Shown here in pieces: positions 1-11,272 of a DNA stretch of 64,000 bases. This stretch comes from Micrasema longulum (Eukaryota; Arthropoda; Insecta; Trichoptera; Brachycentridae). Positions within the stretch are counted from its first letter, which is position 1. The number at the start of each line of letters is the position of its first letter. A model generated the notes under the pieces. That model had not been told where the DNA came from, did no database searches, and was given only the letters and a program-made list of their open reading frames with translations. Location of the stretch: assembly GCA_022494885.1 (NCBI GenBank), contig JAGVSM010004500.1, forward strand, positions 1 through 64,000. The letters are read 5' to 3'. The position numbers were made by a program, and so were the translations under genes.

Positions 1-585
1 TCAACAATGGCAAACTCATTTTCTTACAATTCATTCAGGTACAATTGAAATAAAATACAACTAAAGAAAATTAAAGCTAGGACAAAAAAAAAATAATAAT
101 TACTAATATAAATACAATAAGTCTCATTAATTCCTTGTAATTTGAAATATATATTTTAGAAACTTTACTGGTGGCAGTTTAGAAACAGTTTGAGAAACTA
201 TGGCATTCATAGCGTAGTTAAAATCCGGGAAACAGCTCATATTCGGCGTGAATTAGGCGATTGATTCACTTAGTAGAACTGCGTTTTAATTAATAATCTC
301 AAATGTGTGAAGCGAAACATGATTTTTAATTTACAATTATTTTTAAGTGTTAAGGAGGGGAAAAACCAATTGAAATCAACACGAGAACACGATTTTGACT
401 GTAGCTTTTTTTTATTATTATTTTTTTTTTAACAATATACATAAGAGGTAAAGCAGAGTATTCAAAAATAAAGGATAGAATTTCAAACTAATTAAATACA
501 TATTAACAATAAAATAGTAAACAAAAAAATCCCGCAAAGGCAGGGCCTGTTTGTGGGTATCCAAGAAATGTGTATGAATTTTTGC
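1..585. other. AT-rich stretch, nothing recognised
   Basis: A/T-rich sequence with a long T run near 407-431. No convincing coding reading or repeat shared with the rest of the window was seen. The 73-codon minus-strand reading at 503-724 runs antisense through the LINE fragment that follows and is not a gene. Confidence 0.5.
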
Positions 586-1240
586 TCCAATACCGCAGAG
601 TGTGTGCGGACCAACTACTGCTTTTCAAAATTATGACAGGAATGGTTGACTGTACAGAGCTGCTTGGTTTAATAACAATACATGTGCCAGCCAGGATTTG
701 TAGACGGTACCACCTGTGTTTCATGTACCAATAAGTAAAATATCGTATGTTAAAAATGCTTTTTTTCGTAGGACTTTTTCAATGTACAATACAAAATTTA
801 AAAATATAGATTACACAAACATCACTCTGTCAGATTTAAAATTTACACTAAAAATGTATTATGTAACTTAGTAGACATTATAATAATAAATATGTACATC
901 TCCCCTCCCCTCCTTATCCTCTCTTCAAGCATTTTGTCCTTATCCCGCCCAATTTACAGTAACTTAATGTTCTTAAAATTAATATTTTAAAAATCTTTGA
1001 TTATTGAGTACTTGAAAATAACATTTTGATATGTATAAATTGTATGTATTTATTTGATATGTAATATATATTTCTTTACTAACTTTGTATACTATGTGGA
1101 AATCTGTTATTAGTTCTGAGTTTATACACTATATCTGTTTGTTTACTAAAAATATGTATGTAGAACTGTTGATTTCCCTAATAAAATAAAATAAAATAAA
1201 ATAAAATAAAATAAAATAAAATAAAATAAAATAAAATAAT
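586..1240 (+). mobile_element. 5'-truncated LINE 3' end (family L1), C-terminal RT remnant plus UTR
   Basis: The region up to the stop at 869-871 encodes the last ~90 residues of a LINE reverse transcriptase, with the readable end TFSMYNTKFKNIDYTN. It matches, residue for residue over long runs, the better copy on the minus strand at 30429-30905. A 2-bp insertion near 713-716 breaks the frame relative to that copy. The 3' UTR ends in an (AAAAT)n tail at about 1180-1240, as expected of target-primed reverse transcription. The 5' break near 586 is truncation. This copy is dead. Confidence 0.85.
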
Positions 1241-1436
1241 AAATAATAGACAGGTATAATATTTTTGTGTAATATAAGAAATAAAAAAAATTCTGTAAAA
1301 GATTATAAGGTACTTTTTTTATAGTAATTGAAAAGGAAATAAAAAAATATGAAAAAAACATAAAAATATTCCTTATTATTAAAAGGCAAAAAAATATATT
1401 ATAGAAAAAAAGAGTTAATATTTTTATCAACAATAT

Positions 1437-1533
1437 TTTGAATTTGTCTAAATTTTTGTAGACAAGGACTGGATTCTCCCTGGGGAGCTGTTTATATTAA
1501 CATATTAAAACAGAGACGAAGAACATTTAAGAG
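1437..1533 (-). repeat. Rep-A fragment (3' end), inverted next to another copy
   Basis: Reverse complement of the Rep-A 3' end: the 'gacaaggactggattc' and 'gggagctgtttatatt' blocks also seen at 61970-62000 and 62340-62380. It lies tail-to-head against the plus-strand copy that starts at about 1540, with a short (GA)n run at 1531-1543 between them. Confidence 0.75.
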
Positions 1534-1537
1534 AGAG

Positions 1538-1748
1538 AGAGAGCTCTTTAACTTCACAAACATCAACAGATGAAAGAATTGAAGGAATATAGATGTTCAA
1601 ATATGGGCCGAATGGTGAATGTTACACAGTGTGTTTAGTGGCCACTTAGACCAGCCATTGACAGATCATAAGCCCTGTAGATGTCTAGACTTCTATATTA
1701 CCTTCTCTTGAATGTTCTTCATTTCTGTTGTAATATGTTAATATTTTT
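1538..1748 (+). repeat. Rep-A copy (central and 3' part)
   Basis: Contains the Rep-A blocks 'tttaacttcacaaacatcaa', 'gaatggtgaatgttacacag', the 'ggccactta..accagcc' core, 'cataagccctgtagatg' and 'tctgttgtaatatgtta'. The best complete copy is 62052-62412. No coding capacity. Confidence 0.85.
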
Positions 1749-1830
1749 AGTTTGAATCCAGGATAGTGCGTGTTAGTTAGGATAATTCATAAATTTTATT
1801 TTATTATTAATAAAACATATAACGCACGCG

Positions 1831-2022
1831 AAAAATTATTTATTTTATGTTTTGGAATTCAACCATAAACAAGTACCCACTTAAATTCAATATTTTTTAA
1901 ATATCAACAATTTTAAGTTTTGGAATTTAATCACAAACAAGTACCTAGATGAGAAGTATTTTTCCAAGAGGATAGTAGGCGAGCCAATGTTCAGAAAGGA
2001 CAACGTCTGCCGGGTCCGCCAG
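1831..2022 (+). mobile_element. Helitron-like 3' terminal fragment (decayed end)
   Basis: Shares 'tattttatgttttggaattc', 'aacaagtacct' and the terminal block 'caacgtctgccgggtccgc' with 37663-37795. In that copy the block ends in CTAG followed by T, the Helitron 3' signature, preceded by a short GGAC...GTCC stem. Here the end is CCAG, a one-base decay. The 5' end is not defined and no Rep/helicase is present. Confidence 0.5.
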
Positions 2023-2023
2023 T

Positions 2024-3059
2024 ATATTATAAATACATAACAAAAATGATAAAATTGCATAACTATAACAATAGTAACATGTGGGTTAATACACATAAGT
2101 AATCAAAAATATTAACGAAACATATGCATAATTATGAAAAAGCAAAAAAGAAAAACATTTTTGAACATAAAGAAAAGTTTAAGAGAAAAAAAGAAATCAG
2201 ACTCGTTTTATAACTATCAAGTCCAGAACCATATATATCAGCCTTGTCCTCATACTAATTACCATATCTGTGGAGCCTAGTTTCGTTTCTAACAGATTCA
2301 GTAGAAGTTCAAAACAATTGAAAGAAATATATAAATCAATTTTAGAAACAAAATATTTCAAAGGATTGATATAACAAGAAAATCATTAAGTTACTGTATT
2401 ATATAATAATTAAATTAAAGGTTTAATTACCATTCACCAATTTTGAAAAGGTTTGTTCTATAGAAACAATACCCTACATGAAATATATCTGATACGTGGG
2501 AATAACTATTGCTGAGTTCACGGAGTACATAAATGCTTCCTAGTATTTCAACCCCCAGAAAAAAATTATAATCAATCTAACCCATCGCCGATGTCATCGG
2601 AGCTCCCCGGCGAATCGTTTGTTACAAAATAATCCGATTATAAAATAAATAAATAAAAAAATAACGAGGTGTCATTTATTTTGATGACGTGCAAAATGGA
2701 TTAAATCTCCTCTGTAAAGTGCAGTGTCAACATAATAAAAAAATTGCCCTAACGATTTTTGAAATTACGTCCATATGTGTTTGATGAAGGGTAAGGACAA
2801 ATTAATTTTATAAATTTGTTTGTAGACTAATCAGTACTCGTAGTTTTTACTTTATCAGGTTTTTATTAGGTTTAAGATTTCCTAACTAACATTGAAGTCT
2901 GAGAACGGACGCAGCAGCCTCCTATAACGACTTTACGTAGTTAGATATTTAAATTTCAAAACACAATCTCAATATGTAAAAAAAAACAATTCAGTTGAAG
3001 GATGATTAAGAAATGTAATAGATATAAAGAGTAGTGTTAACTGTAAAACAATAATATTT
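2024..3059. other. Unassigned A/T-rich stretch with a short variant repeat
   Basis: No coding reading recognised. The piece at 2432-2520 ('ggtttgttctatagaa', 'accctaca') is the reverse complement of 9015-9085, so it belongs to a repeat, probably a divergent Rep-A variant. The segment 2995-3065 resembles 52535-52600 ('aatgtaatagat', 'aaagagtag'). Confidence 0.45.
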
Positions 3060-3440
3060 TTACTATCCTAATTTTAAGCGAGCAGCTTAAAGCTGTGATA
3101 TGCTTAAATCTATTTATACGAAAGTTAGTTGCTGGCGCTCTTTGACTTTTCCGAAACAAATCTAGTCCATTTTTGAACCGATTGAGACTACACATTGAGA
3201 TCAGCTTTTGTGGCAGCTTATTCCAACCATAAACAACCCTGTTGCTCAGGAAATGCTTCGGTGGATTAGATTGAATTTCGTTTTTTCCAGCCTGAGACTG
3301 TGGCTTTGAAGACGAGCATCTTGTTTAAACTTGAACATGAGATCCAAATTTGGGCAGCTATAGTGACCATTAAGTATCTCTTGATTGATGTTTTTTGTTG
3401 ATGTTTCTTGATAAAACTCTATAGTCAATGATTAAGATAA
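3060..3440 (-). mobile_element. LINE C-terminal RT fragment with frameshift
   Basis: The minus strand reads from about 3428 as a LINE C terminus with the motifs LRLEKTKFN, then, after a one-base frame change near 3250, SNRVVYGWNKLPQKL and RFKNGLDLFRKS. The pattern 'R..NxWNxLP....FKxxLD' is standard for the end of CR1/jockey-type reverse transcriptases. The stop at 3246 is caused by the frameshift. Directly upstream on the same strand (3390-3480) lies sequence shared with the Penelope-like piece at 44060-44160. Confidence 0.75.
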
Positions 3441-5090
3441 AATTATAAACTTATCAATAAAACTTCTGGGCATAGAATTAAGAATAGTCCAGAAACCGCA
3501 TACGCACATCAAACAGAAGGTGACTCAACTAATCATAGACAAGTAGGTTTACGTTTAGACCCATCCGTTTCTTTGTAGACGTCGCTCAGTACGCAACTCC
3601 TGATTCGAATTTAACCATGCCGTTTTGTGTCCTTTGAAAGTGTAGAAATACTGCTAGGATCTTAAAGAAGCAGGATACAATCACATTTCATGTGTAATTA
3701 TCAAATGAATGTGTTTGTCACAAATGCATTACTTAAAAATTGAATTATTTTTCCATTCTGTCAGATTGTCGAAGAAACAAAATGGAAATTTCGTAAGTGT
3801 TGCCAGGGTAGTAAAAATTTTTACCCTACTTTGCTCATATAATAAGAGAAATAATGAAAATTGAACCTCGGATCAAACAATGCCGTGGTGGACATTTGGC
3901 CGACATTATCTTTAAAACATAAAATATTATTTAACACGATATAAAAATATCCGTTTTATGTAAAATTAAATTTGTTTTATATTTTACGACCCTTTACTTA
4001 TCTACATAAAGAAACAGGGATTCGTTGCAATATTATACTCGTAAACATCATAATATTAAATACTAGCGCCAAAAGATCTAACGGACGATTTTCTCATCTT
4101 GTCTACGGATGCGCAATCGTCCCTGTGCATGTTCTGTTTTGCACAATTCTTTGCCCTGAATTTGTATGAAATATGACATGTCTCCTAAAATCGTCATTTG
4201 AGCGAGATAGACAACCGGTGAATCGTGCGTTAGAGGGAGAAGATAATATACGTACTCCGGGCATTGCCGACGCAGGCGCAGATTTGAGTTCGTTTGTAAT
4301 GTCACTTTGAACATGCGTAATGGCATGACATTAGAACGAATTTAGTTGATTTCGTTATCTGTAACGTGCGTATAATGTTAGGCGAATTTAGCGTTTCTGG
4401 TTCCGATGCGCGGGCTGTCATACTATTGCTCGTTTATCACGTCAGACCTGTCACATTGTTAAAATATTATTGAACTTAATATATAAGTTGACAAAATGTA
4501 AAAAATGCACTGCCAATGTTTTCGGTCAGGAGCCGCCAGTGGTCCCGACCTTGATGTATAGGAGCGAAGTGTGGACGAAAACAATGATGAAGATGAGAGA
4601 GACCACAACCCGGTTCAAAAAGAATTTTAAGGTATTTTTTAATACAAAGGTAGTTAGAGAAAGTGGTAAAGTATAGAGGGTAGGCAGGGGTGGGTGATTA
4701 TAATCCTGGTAATGCACATTCATGGGTGTAGTCTCGCTTAAAATATGCAGTAATTTTAACGGGTTTTGGTACACACTACGAGTACAATGGACGAAAAATG
4801 CAATCAATTTGAGTATCTCGGTCGTTTATCATCACTTATTGATCAGACTGGAAAGGAATTTAATGCAATTTTTAATTTATGTGTTGGGGGAGGACAAGCA
4901 AGGACCAATGACGTATAATTAAATAGAAACTTTAAGACGAAATGCGGTCTTACTTTTCTTCATTCAAATGTAGACGCGTATTTTCTGATGATTTTCCAAA
5001 TTTGAAAAAAAAAGTAGCAGGCAACGGAATATTTGCTAAAATTGAAATGTAGTCAGTAATGAAATAACGTGTCTATTTATTAATCTTAGA
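3441..5090. other. Unassigned stretch, moderately GC around 4040-4430
   Basis: No recognisable protein. The block 4040-4430 is less A/T-rich and holds overlapping 65-82 codon readings on both strands, none resembling a known family. At 4942-4990 lies a short block ('gcggtcttacttttcttc') shared in degenerate form with 14698-14745, 29186-29225 (minus) and 42165-42205, so it is part of an unnamed interspersed repeat. Confidence 0.4.
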
Positions 5091-5092
5091 CT

Positions 5093-5152
5093 CATCTGAA
5101 CCATAAGACAAATCATCTTACCTTCATGTATCACGTTGCAACGATGAAGTTC
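5093..5152 (+). mobile_element. SINE-G body fragment
   Basis: About 60 bp matching the SINE-G body ('aagacaaatcatcttacc', 'tcatgta'), compare 15975-16015. The tRNA-like head is missing. Confidence 0.6.
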
Positions 5153-5499
5153 GGTAGTATTTTATTTTTTAACATATCGTATTATCATCGCTATGATTTT
5201 TAGAGTTTTGTAATTTTAAAATTACTCCGCCCGTGACGTCACCAGTTGTCGTCAGAGAGTTGTCCTGAACGGTGAGTAGGCTTTATGGAAATCCGAAATC
5301 TATCATAACACACTATCATTGATTGATTCGGAAGAAGTTGTGACGTAGTTCGAAGTGGTTAATTTTAATTGTTTTTTTCATACATTTTCAAGAAACTTCG
5401 CCGTACAATCAAATGCTTTTATCTTACGGTGTGTAAAAAAAATAAAATATGTATTCAATTTTCCGTAGCACTGGATTACCCATAGAAAACAATTGAATT

Positions 5500-6440
5500 T
5501 ATATTTTATTTTATTTTATTTATTTAACTTTTTGTACATAATGTTATTTGTAAATTGACGGGCTTATTGCCAAATGGCAATGTCTTCCAACCAACCAATA
5601 AAATAAAAGTTTTATTTTTATAATTCAAGTTACAAAACATATTTAATAGAAAATAAAAATACAAAAGTTAAAGATATATAAAAATATGAATAAATGTATA
5701 TTAATTATCTTAAATCAATAACATTACTCAATATGAAAAAGGAAAATAGAGGTAACATGAAAGGAAGAGAGATTAAGGAAGAGAAAGGAGATGTTTCTCC
5801 AGGCGTGATTTAAACAGAGATTGTGTAGTAACATCTTTGATTGTGGATGGGAGATGATTTCACAGTCGAGCCGCATGGACACTATAAGAGTTAGAGAAGA
5901 AATAGGAATTGTGGATGGGGAGAGTACTTTGAGAATTAGAACGAAGAGGTAAACCATGAACTGATAAACGTTGAGAATTTTCCCGAAGGTATATAAGAGC
6001 GTTCGGACTATGAAGTCCATTAAACAGAAGGGAGAGGGAGTGATAGTCTCTCCGCTGTTTAATGTTGAGCCATTCCAGTTGCCTACGATAATCAGAAATG
6101 TGGTCATATTTCCAAAGACCAAAAATGTACCTTATGCATGTATTCTGAAGTCGTTCAAGTTTATCGAGTTGCTCACAGCTTAAATCAGTCATGGAAACAT
6201 CAGCGTAATCTAGAATGGGTAGTAGTAATCCTTGTACGAGAGTGCATTTGATATTAATGGGTAAGAATGTTCGCAACCTTCTAAGTGAGTGTAGACTGAA
6301 AAATATTTAGCGGCTGAATTCATTAGTATGAGCTCGCCAGCAGAGATGTTCATCCATTAATACTCCTATTTTTTTTATAAACTTCCTGGATTGGATATTG
6401 GTACCATTGACATTAAGAGGATTAAGCTTAGCAATCTTTG
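5500..6440 (-). mobile_element. LINE 3' end with 138-codon C-terminal RT reading
   Basis: The minus-strand reading 5860-6276 has the LINE C-terminal signature: LPILDYADV, then LDKLERLQNTCIRYIFGL, then QLEWLNIKQRR. Further upstream (6277-6440) the frame IGVLMDEHLCWRAHTNEF and LHSLRRLRTFLPI continues the same protein with stops, so the copy reaches into the region just after the RT core. Its 3' UTR runs to an A/T-rich tail at about 5500-5520 on this strand. Close relatives: 18237-18760, 19246-19975 and 39100-39790. Stops before 6276 and a lost C terminus make it a pseudo-copy. Exact clade uncertain (CR1/jockey-like). Confidence 0.85.
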
Positions 6441-6470
6441 ACTACCCGCAAACATAATATGGTTTATACG

Positions 6471-7021
6471 AGTAAGTAAACCATACTATTTATAATTATG
6501 ATGAATTTAAAATTAAACTCTTTTTTATGCATTCAGCGCTTGATCTAAAAGCGTTTTCGTGGTGTATAAATCTCCATTATCCAATAATAAACACTATCCC
6601 ATAGGTAATGACGTGTTATGGGGTGTTTTATGGGACGCCGACGAGTCTCTACCCCCGGCTCCGCCATTGCATGGTGTAGCCGAAAAGACAGGAGAGGGGG
6701 TAAACAGCTTACGCCAAATTAGAGTCGTTATAAAAAAGGAAAATTTGGCACGGGATGCCTTGCTCATTGGATAATTTGGCTAGACGGAACAGAGGGTGAA
6801 TTAAATTAGTGCATAAATAAACTGTTATAAACTGGCAATATTTTAAGCATGACTAAACGTTTGAAGATAAGTACTTTATTTGATCCGCTAATGAGTTTAT
6901 AAAAATAAAAAAAATTTAGTCTTTAGTCTTAAGTACAAACATAATAATAATTATTTTCTACCTTCCGTTACAAATACAATAGTTACTAGATACTCCACCC
7001 TGATGTTGCAAAAAATAAAAT
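6471..7021. other. Unassigned stretch
   Basis: Includes a GC-richer block (6600-6780) with a 71-codon reading not resembling any family I know. No terminal repeats were seen. Could be part of a transposon 5' end or unique DNA. Confidence 0.35.
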
Positions 7022-7240
7022 AATAAATACAACCTTCGGTCAAAGAGGATTGGCCTACTACTCGGTTAAAGTATACAATCTACTTCCATTATCCATAAGG
7101 ACAATTAGTAAGTTTTCACAATATAAAATTGCTATTGAGAAATGGATAGTGGAGGTGGGTTGCTCACGGATCGATGAGGGGATCAAGCCAAATAGGTAAA
7201 ATGTGTGTACTGTTTATGAAATGTGTTCTATTGGTTTTTT
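7022..7240 (+). mobile_element. LINE C-terminal fragment (family L4)
   Basis: One open frame from 7022 reads TTFGQRGLAYYSVKVYNLLP, then SIRTISKFSQYKIAIEKWIV, and stops near 7196. 'YNxLPxxIK...FK...KW' is the usual LINE C-terminal end. The same protein segment recurs at 27880-28000. The reading is intact over ~58 codons but 5'-truncated. Confidence 0.8.
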
Positions 7241-7650
7241 TATTGGATTTTGAGTATTATTCAATTAAAATGTTTAAAAAGGCTTTAAAAAAATAAATAG
7301 TGGAGCTAGGTAGAAGTAAAATGGATTGTCTCATTCGCCCAAACCAATATTGAATCAACCGCTCCACAAGTGTTAAGCTTATGTTAGGTTTTTGTTATTT
7401 TCATTGTGCGTTTTGTAATATAAATAATATAGATGTACATATATACCTAGTTTTTAAAACTGTGAATATTTTGTTAATTATCTTTGTTTATTAAGTTAGG
7501 CTTCTTTGTTTATCCTCTAATGTAAAAACATTTCAAAAAAGTATATTGTTAAGTGTCCTCGGCACGTATAACCTAGTGAGGACACATTATTTTTATTATT
7601 AATGATAGTTTGTAAGAGAAAAATATGAGTAATAAAATAAAAAATATATA
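7241..7650 (+). mobile_element. Second L4 LINE 3' end with UTR
   Basis: Starts with 'gattttgagtattattcaat' as at 27908, has an internal deletion of the next ~55 bp, then follows the 27960-28290 copy through its 3' UTR, including 'attcgcccaaaccaatatt' and the 'cctcggcac...gtgaggacacattatt' block. It lies directly after another L4 fragment, so the site took two related insertions or a duplication. Confidence 0.75.
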
Positions 7651-8005
7651 TATGAATTGGTTATGTTTTTTATGATTATATTAGTTTATATTGTTTATTG
7701 TGTTAATGATAATTAGGTTAATTGGATTAATTACGTTTTTTTTATTGATATTATTGTGTTAACTTTGTTAAATATGTAATTTAATGCATGTTTCACATTT
7801 TTTTAATATTTCCCTCGGTACGGGACACCCCAGTGGGGGAACATTATTCTATATAAAAAAGAATACAAACAATGTAAAAGTATAAATAAATAAATCACGG
7901 TAGGCGAATGCGCTAACCACAAAACTGAGACGGACTAATGTTTGGACGTGAAATATTGGTTTCAAAGGCGGTTTTACTGTTCCAGAACTATCTTCTGAGG
8001 CATTT

Positions 8006-8095
8006 CAGCTCTTTAACTGCACAAAAATCAACAGATGGAAGAATGGAAGAAATATGGATGTTCAAACATAAGAAAATGATGAAGTATGCGGGTTA
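8006..8095 (+). repeat. Rep-A fragment
   Basis: Matches Rep-A blocks 'tcagctctttaac', 'aaaaatcaacagatggaaga' and 'atatggatgttcaaacat'. The 3' half is missing. Confidence 0.65.
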
Positions 8096-8099
8096 AACA

Positions 8100-8639
8100 A
8101 ACAAACCATAATCCCGTTTCCCGTGGGGGTAGGCATGTCGCATTTATGATTTTTATTATATTTTGTTGTAGGCCGTCAAATAAATAAAAAATTATATTTT
8201 AAACTTACTGTTCAATTTAAAGTTCTTGAAACAGGAATACTGTATGAAGAAAGCTAGATGACTCACCTGGAAAAAGAGAACATTAATCAGTAAATAATAT
8301 TTTGAGCATGTCCAAATGTTTGTAGACATGATTGCAACCCCTAGTGAGTTTTCATATAATAGTAATAATAATAAATCTTTTTTAACCATGATATACAATG
8401 TCATACAAACAAAGATAAATAAAAGCCTTATTGCCACTTGCCACCAGCAATTTCTTGCAGTCTCACCAAAATTGAATAAAAAAAAATATAATAAAAATTA
8501 ATTTAAAAAAAACAAATAAGTAAACAAAACTTTAAAACGCAAACATTAAAAACATTATACAAGATTATGGTGTGTATTGTTTACATAAATTATTTTTAAT
8601 ACATCTTGATTTATTTTATTCCATCTTACAAATATTCAT
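8100..8639. other. A/T-rich stretch, nothing recognised
   Basis: Short readings only. Low-complexity A/T sequence dominates 8480-8640. Confidence 0.4.
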
Positions 8640-8825
8640 TCACAGTATAGAAACACTTTTAACAAACCTGCAAATTTTTAACACAATTTATTTCCTTAAT
8701 TTTATTAGGGAGCTTTTTATATATTTTGACTGCCATGCATACGGGGGCCTCTTTGTATAAATGCTTGTTTCGCCAATGGAATTTTTAATTTGCTTTTATT
8801 ACTGGTGTAATGAAAGTGGCATTTT
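8640..8825 (-). mobile_element. Degenerate LINE C-terminal fragment
   Basis: The minus strand reads HYTSNKSKLKIPLAKQAF, then after a frame change AVKIYKKLPNKIKEINCVKN. The second part is the 'KIYNxLPxxIK' motif of LINE C termini. The copy is short and broken by at least one frameshift. Confidence 0.55.
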
Positions 8826-8914
8826 TTCTGTGTAATTAAGTATTTAGATCTTTATTTAACCATTAGACAAAGTTCCATTTTATAAGTACCTTTATAATGG
8901 AGCATCCCTGAGAA

Positions 8915-9085
8915 TCTCCCATTTCTCAATCCATTCACCCATAAATGGAAGAATCAAAGAAATATTGATGTTAAATCGTAGGCAGAACGATAAAAGTTAC
9001 ATATATTGTCGGACATATTTAGTGTAGGGTACTGTTCCTATAGAACAAACCTTTTGAACTTTTTCAAAGATGGTGAATGGTAATT
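8915..9085 (+). repeat. Diverged Rep-A variant
   Basis: Loose match to the Rep-A centre ('aatggaagaatcaaagaaat', 'ggcagaac'), followed by a block (9015-9085) that recurs inverted at 2432-2520. Confidence 0.45.
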
Positions 9086-9606
9086 ATATATTCATTTATT
9101 TACACATTTTATAAAATATACCATTTTTTGCTCACTTTGCCCAGCTGTATAAAACAGAATTTACAATTTTCTTGTTATATTACTTTAAAATATTTTATTA
9201 TTTAATTTGTTTTTTACATTTATTCTTAAATTGTTTAAACTTTCTACTGAATATCTTGTAACTTTTTTAGGTTAATTTTTTTTATAAAACTTACACATTT
9301 TAAAAATATTTTATACTTCTTGGGTATAAGGAAATTTATGTTTTTTTTTTTAAATATATATTAAGCCAATTATGTCAGTATGTAAAAGGCAGATTTGCCG
9401 TTTATGTTAATAAAATTAAATAAATAAAATAAACAAAGAAAATAAAATAAATAAAATAAAATATATTTTTTTAAATAAATTGAAAAAATTACACAAATGA
9501 AATTAATTAAATAAATTAAAGAAATAAAATAAATTAGATAAATAAGATAAATAAAATTAATAAAATTAGTAAAATAAATCAAATAAATAGACAAAAAATT
9601 TGTTCA
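9086..9606. repeat. Low-complexity A/T tract
   Basis: From about 9400 to 9600 the sequence is almost pure AAATAA/AAATTA-type simple repeat. The 74-codon I/Y/L-only minus reading over it is an artefact of composition. Confidence 0.7.
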
Positions 9607-9784
9607 AATCGGGTTGCGGTCCCGTGGCTAGGTGTGGCAAATTCACGGATCAAAAGTTCCGCGGTTCGAAGCCCACTCTGCCACAACTTGATTTCCACTT
9701 TCTAAAAGTGAGTTATTAACAGCTCGTTGAAAATGACCACCAAAATTTGAATACTTGGGTACATACATAAGAACGAAAATATTT
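9607..9784 (+). mobile_element. SINE-P copy (tRNA-headed)
   Basis: Head 'gggttgcggtcccgtggcta' gives an A-box-like 'gtggcta', and 'gcggttcgaagcccactct' gives a B box close to GGTTCGANNCC, ~45 bp apart, as in RNA polymerase III promoters of tRNA-derived SINEs. The body 'gtgagttatt...agctcgttgaaaatg' and the end 'taagaacg.aaatattt' recur at 10561-10740. Confidence 0.8.
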
Positions 9785-9839
9785 ATCAAGAAAAAAAAAT
9801 TGCTACTTAAACCAGCGATTAATAGGACATTATTTGTTT

Positions 9840-9905
9840 TCCAAGACTCCTACATTCCCTTATGTAATATATTCTCCATCTCTGTTGCAATATGTCAATA
9901 ATTGT
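9840..9905 (+). repeat. Rep-A 3' fragment
   Basis: Short match to the Rep-A 3' region ('tctccatctctgttgcaata'). Confidence 0.45.
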
Positions 9906-10320
9906 AAATATAAGCGGGGAAACTTAAGACATCGTTGTAGTTTATTTTGTGTTCTTGTTTCTGGGAATATTGCTTAAAACAAAAGATAACAACTTATTTA
10001 CAATGACGATGATTGCATCTTCTTCACGATCTTTCTATTCATAATATAATAAATATGCTGTTAATATCATCAAAATGTCTGAATGGGAGAGATCGGAGGA
10101 AGTGATAGGAAGGTAAAAATAAAAACATTGAACTCAAGTTAGAAGTGGTAACCTCTGCATCTGTGAAAGGATGCATAGATAGAAGATAAAGCGAAATAAT
10201 GATTGTGTTGACAGATAAGAATCATGTAATTTAAAAACGACAAAAAAGAGAAATATAACGATTTTATTCAATTTTTAATTTGTCGAGTAAAAAAATATTT
10301 TTTTAAACTTAGAAGCATAA
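9906..10320. other. Unassigned stretch
   Basis: No coding reading or shared repeat recognised between the Rep-A fragment and TIR-E. Confidence 0.4.
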
Positions 10321-10432
10321 ATATTTTTAATTCCCGCGAAAACGGTTCATCGCATTGGTCACGCCCTAATACGTCACGATTCGGTTAAATTAAAAACTTT
10401 GTGACTGTGTAACTTTAAATTGACGAATGACG

Positions 10433-10530
10433 AATCGGGTTGTGGTCCCGTGGCTAGTGTTGCGGACTCACGGGCCAGAGGCTCGAGGTTCAAACCCCAC
10501 TGTTATCAATATGTTTCTTTTTTGAGGTGA
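10433..10530 (+). mobile_element. SINE-P copy, head only
   Basis: tRNA-like head with 'tgtggtcccgtggctagtgt' and the B-box region 'gaggttcaaaccccactg'. The body is replaced by unrelated 'tgtttcttttttgaggtg'. Confidence 0.75.
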
Positions 10531-10560
10531 TACCTCAATCTTTATCAATCAATCAATTTA

Positions 10561-10745
10561 AATCGGGTTGTGGTCCTGTGGCTAGTGTCTCGGACTCACA
10601 GACCGAAGGTCTGTGGTTCGAATCCCACTCTACCCAACTTGATTCCCATTTTCTAATAGTGAGTTATTTACAACTCGTTGAAAATGGTCACCAAAATTGA
10701 AATATTTGTGTAAATTATAAGAACGCTAATATTTCTTTTTTATTT
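10561..10745 (+). mobile_element. SINE-P copy, near complete
   Basis: A box 'tggctagtgtct' and B box 'ggttcgaatcc' (a perfect GGTTCGANTCC) are present, followed by the same body as 9607-9784 and an A-rich end. Second of two SINE-P units placed head to tail within TIR-E. Confidence 0.85.
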
Positions 10746-10977
10746 AAAAAAATATGATAAAATAAAATAAAACATCGTCACGAATCTTGACGTCACAATT
10801 AAAAAGACATATTTATCAACAATTTCATTTAAAAAATTATGTACGAAAACTTTTCTCCACAATTTATTTTGAAAATACAATTACTTTCTATTAATTCATT
10901 TCATATGTTTTTATCAGTATTTGAAACATGTGATAATTCCCTATCAAACACAAATTTCGTTTAAATTATTGATATTA

Positions 10978-11100
10978 CAACAGAGATGAAGAACAGTTTA
11001 GATAAGGAAATATATAAGTCTAGGCATCTACAGGGTTTATCACCTGTCATTGTCATTGGCTGTGTTAAGTTGCCAATTTACACACTGTGTAACAACTTTT
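10978..11100 (-). repeat. Rep-A copy (3' half)
   Basis: Reverse complement of the Rep-A 3' half: 'acagagatgaagaaca', 'agtctaggcatctacagg', 'acacactgtgtaac'. Confidence 0.7.
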
Positions 11101-11272
11101 ACTAACATAAATTTTAAAGAAGCTAACTTTTCTACGAATTCTGTGCCCTTCCCCCACCCAGGGGTGAATCGTCAAAATTAGTGATTATGCACAGCTTACC
11201 ATTATATTTGACTTTCGATAATAATGTTTTATAGTAACCATGAAAAATAAATAAAATAATAGTTTTTTTTTA

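Larger units (their letters stand above)
10325..10950 (+). mobile_element. TIR-E element copy split by SINE-P insertions
   Basis: 10325-10432 matches 38215-38320 ('aacggttcatcgcattgg', 'acgtcacgattcgg'), and 10775-10950 matches the rest of the family ('catcgtcacgaatcttgacg', 'acttttctccaca', 'gtttttatcag'). The uninterrupted copy is 26033-26451. The gap between the two parts is filled by two SINE-P units at 10433-10760. Non-coding and non-autonomous. Confidence 0.7.

Noticed and set aside
1146..1433. 95-codon minus reading rich in F, I and Y
   Set aside because: Covers the (AAAAT)n tail of a LINE and A/T-rich flank; no real protein.
4078..4326. Host gene in the GC-richer 4-kb block
   Set aside because: Short overlapping readings on both strands with no motif, and no splice-supported continuation.
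9370..9594. Membrane-protein-like minus reading
   Set aside because: Produced by AAATAA-type simple repeat composition.
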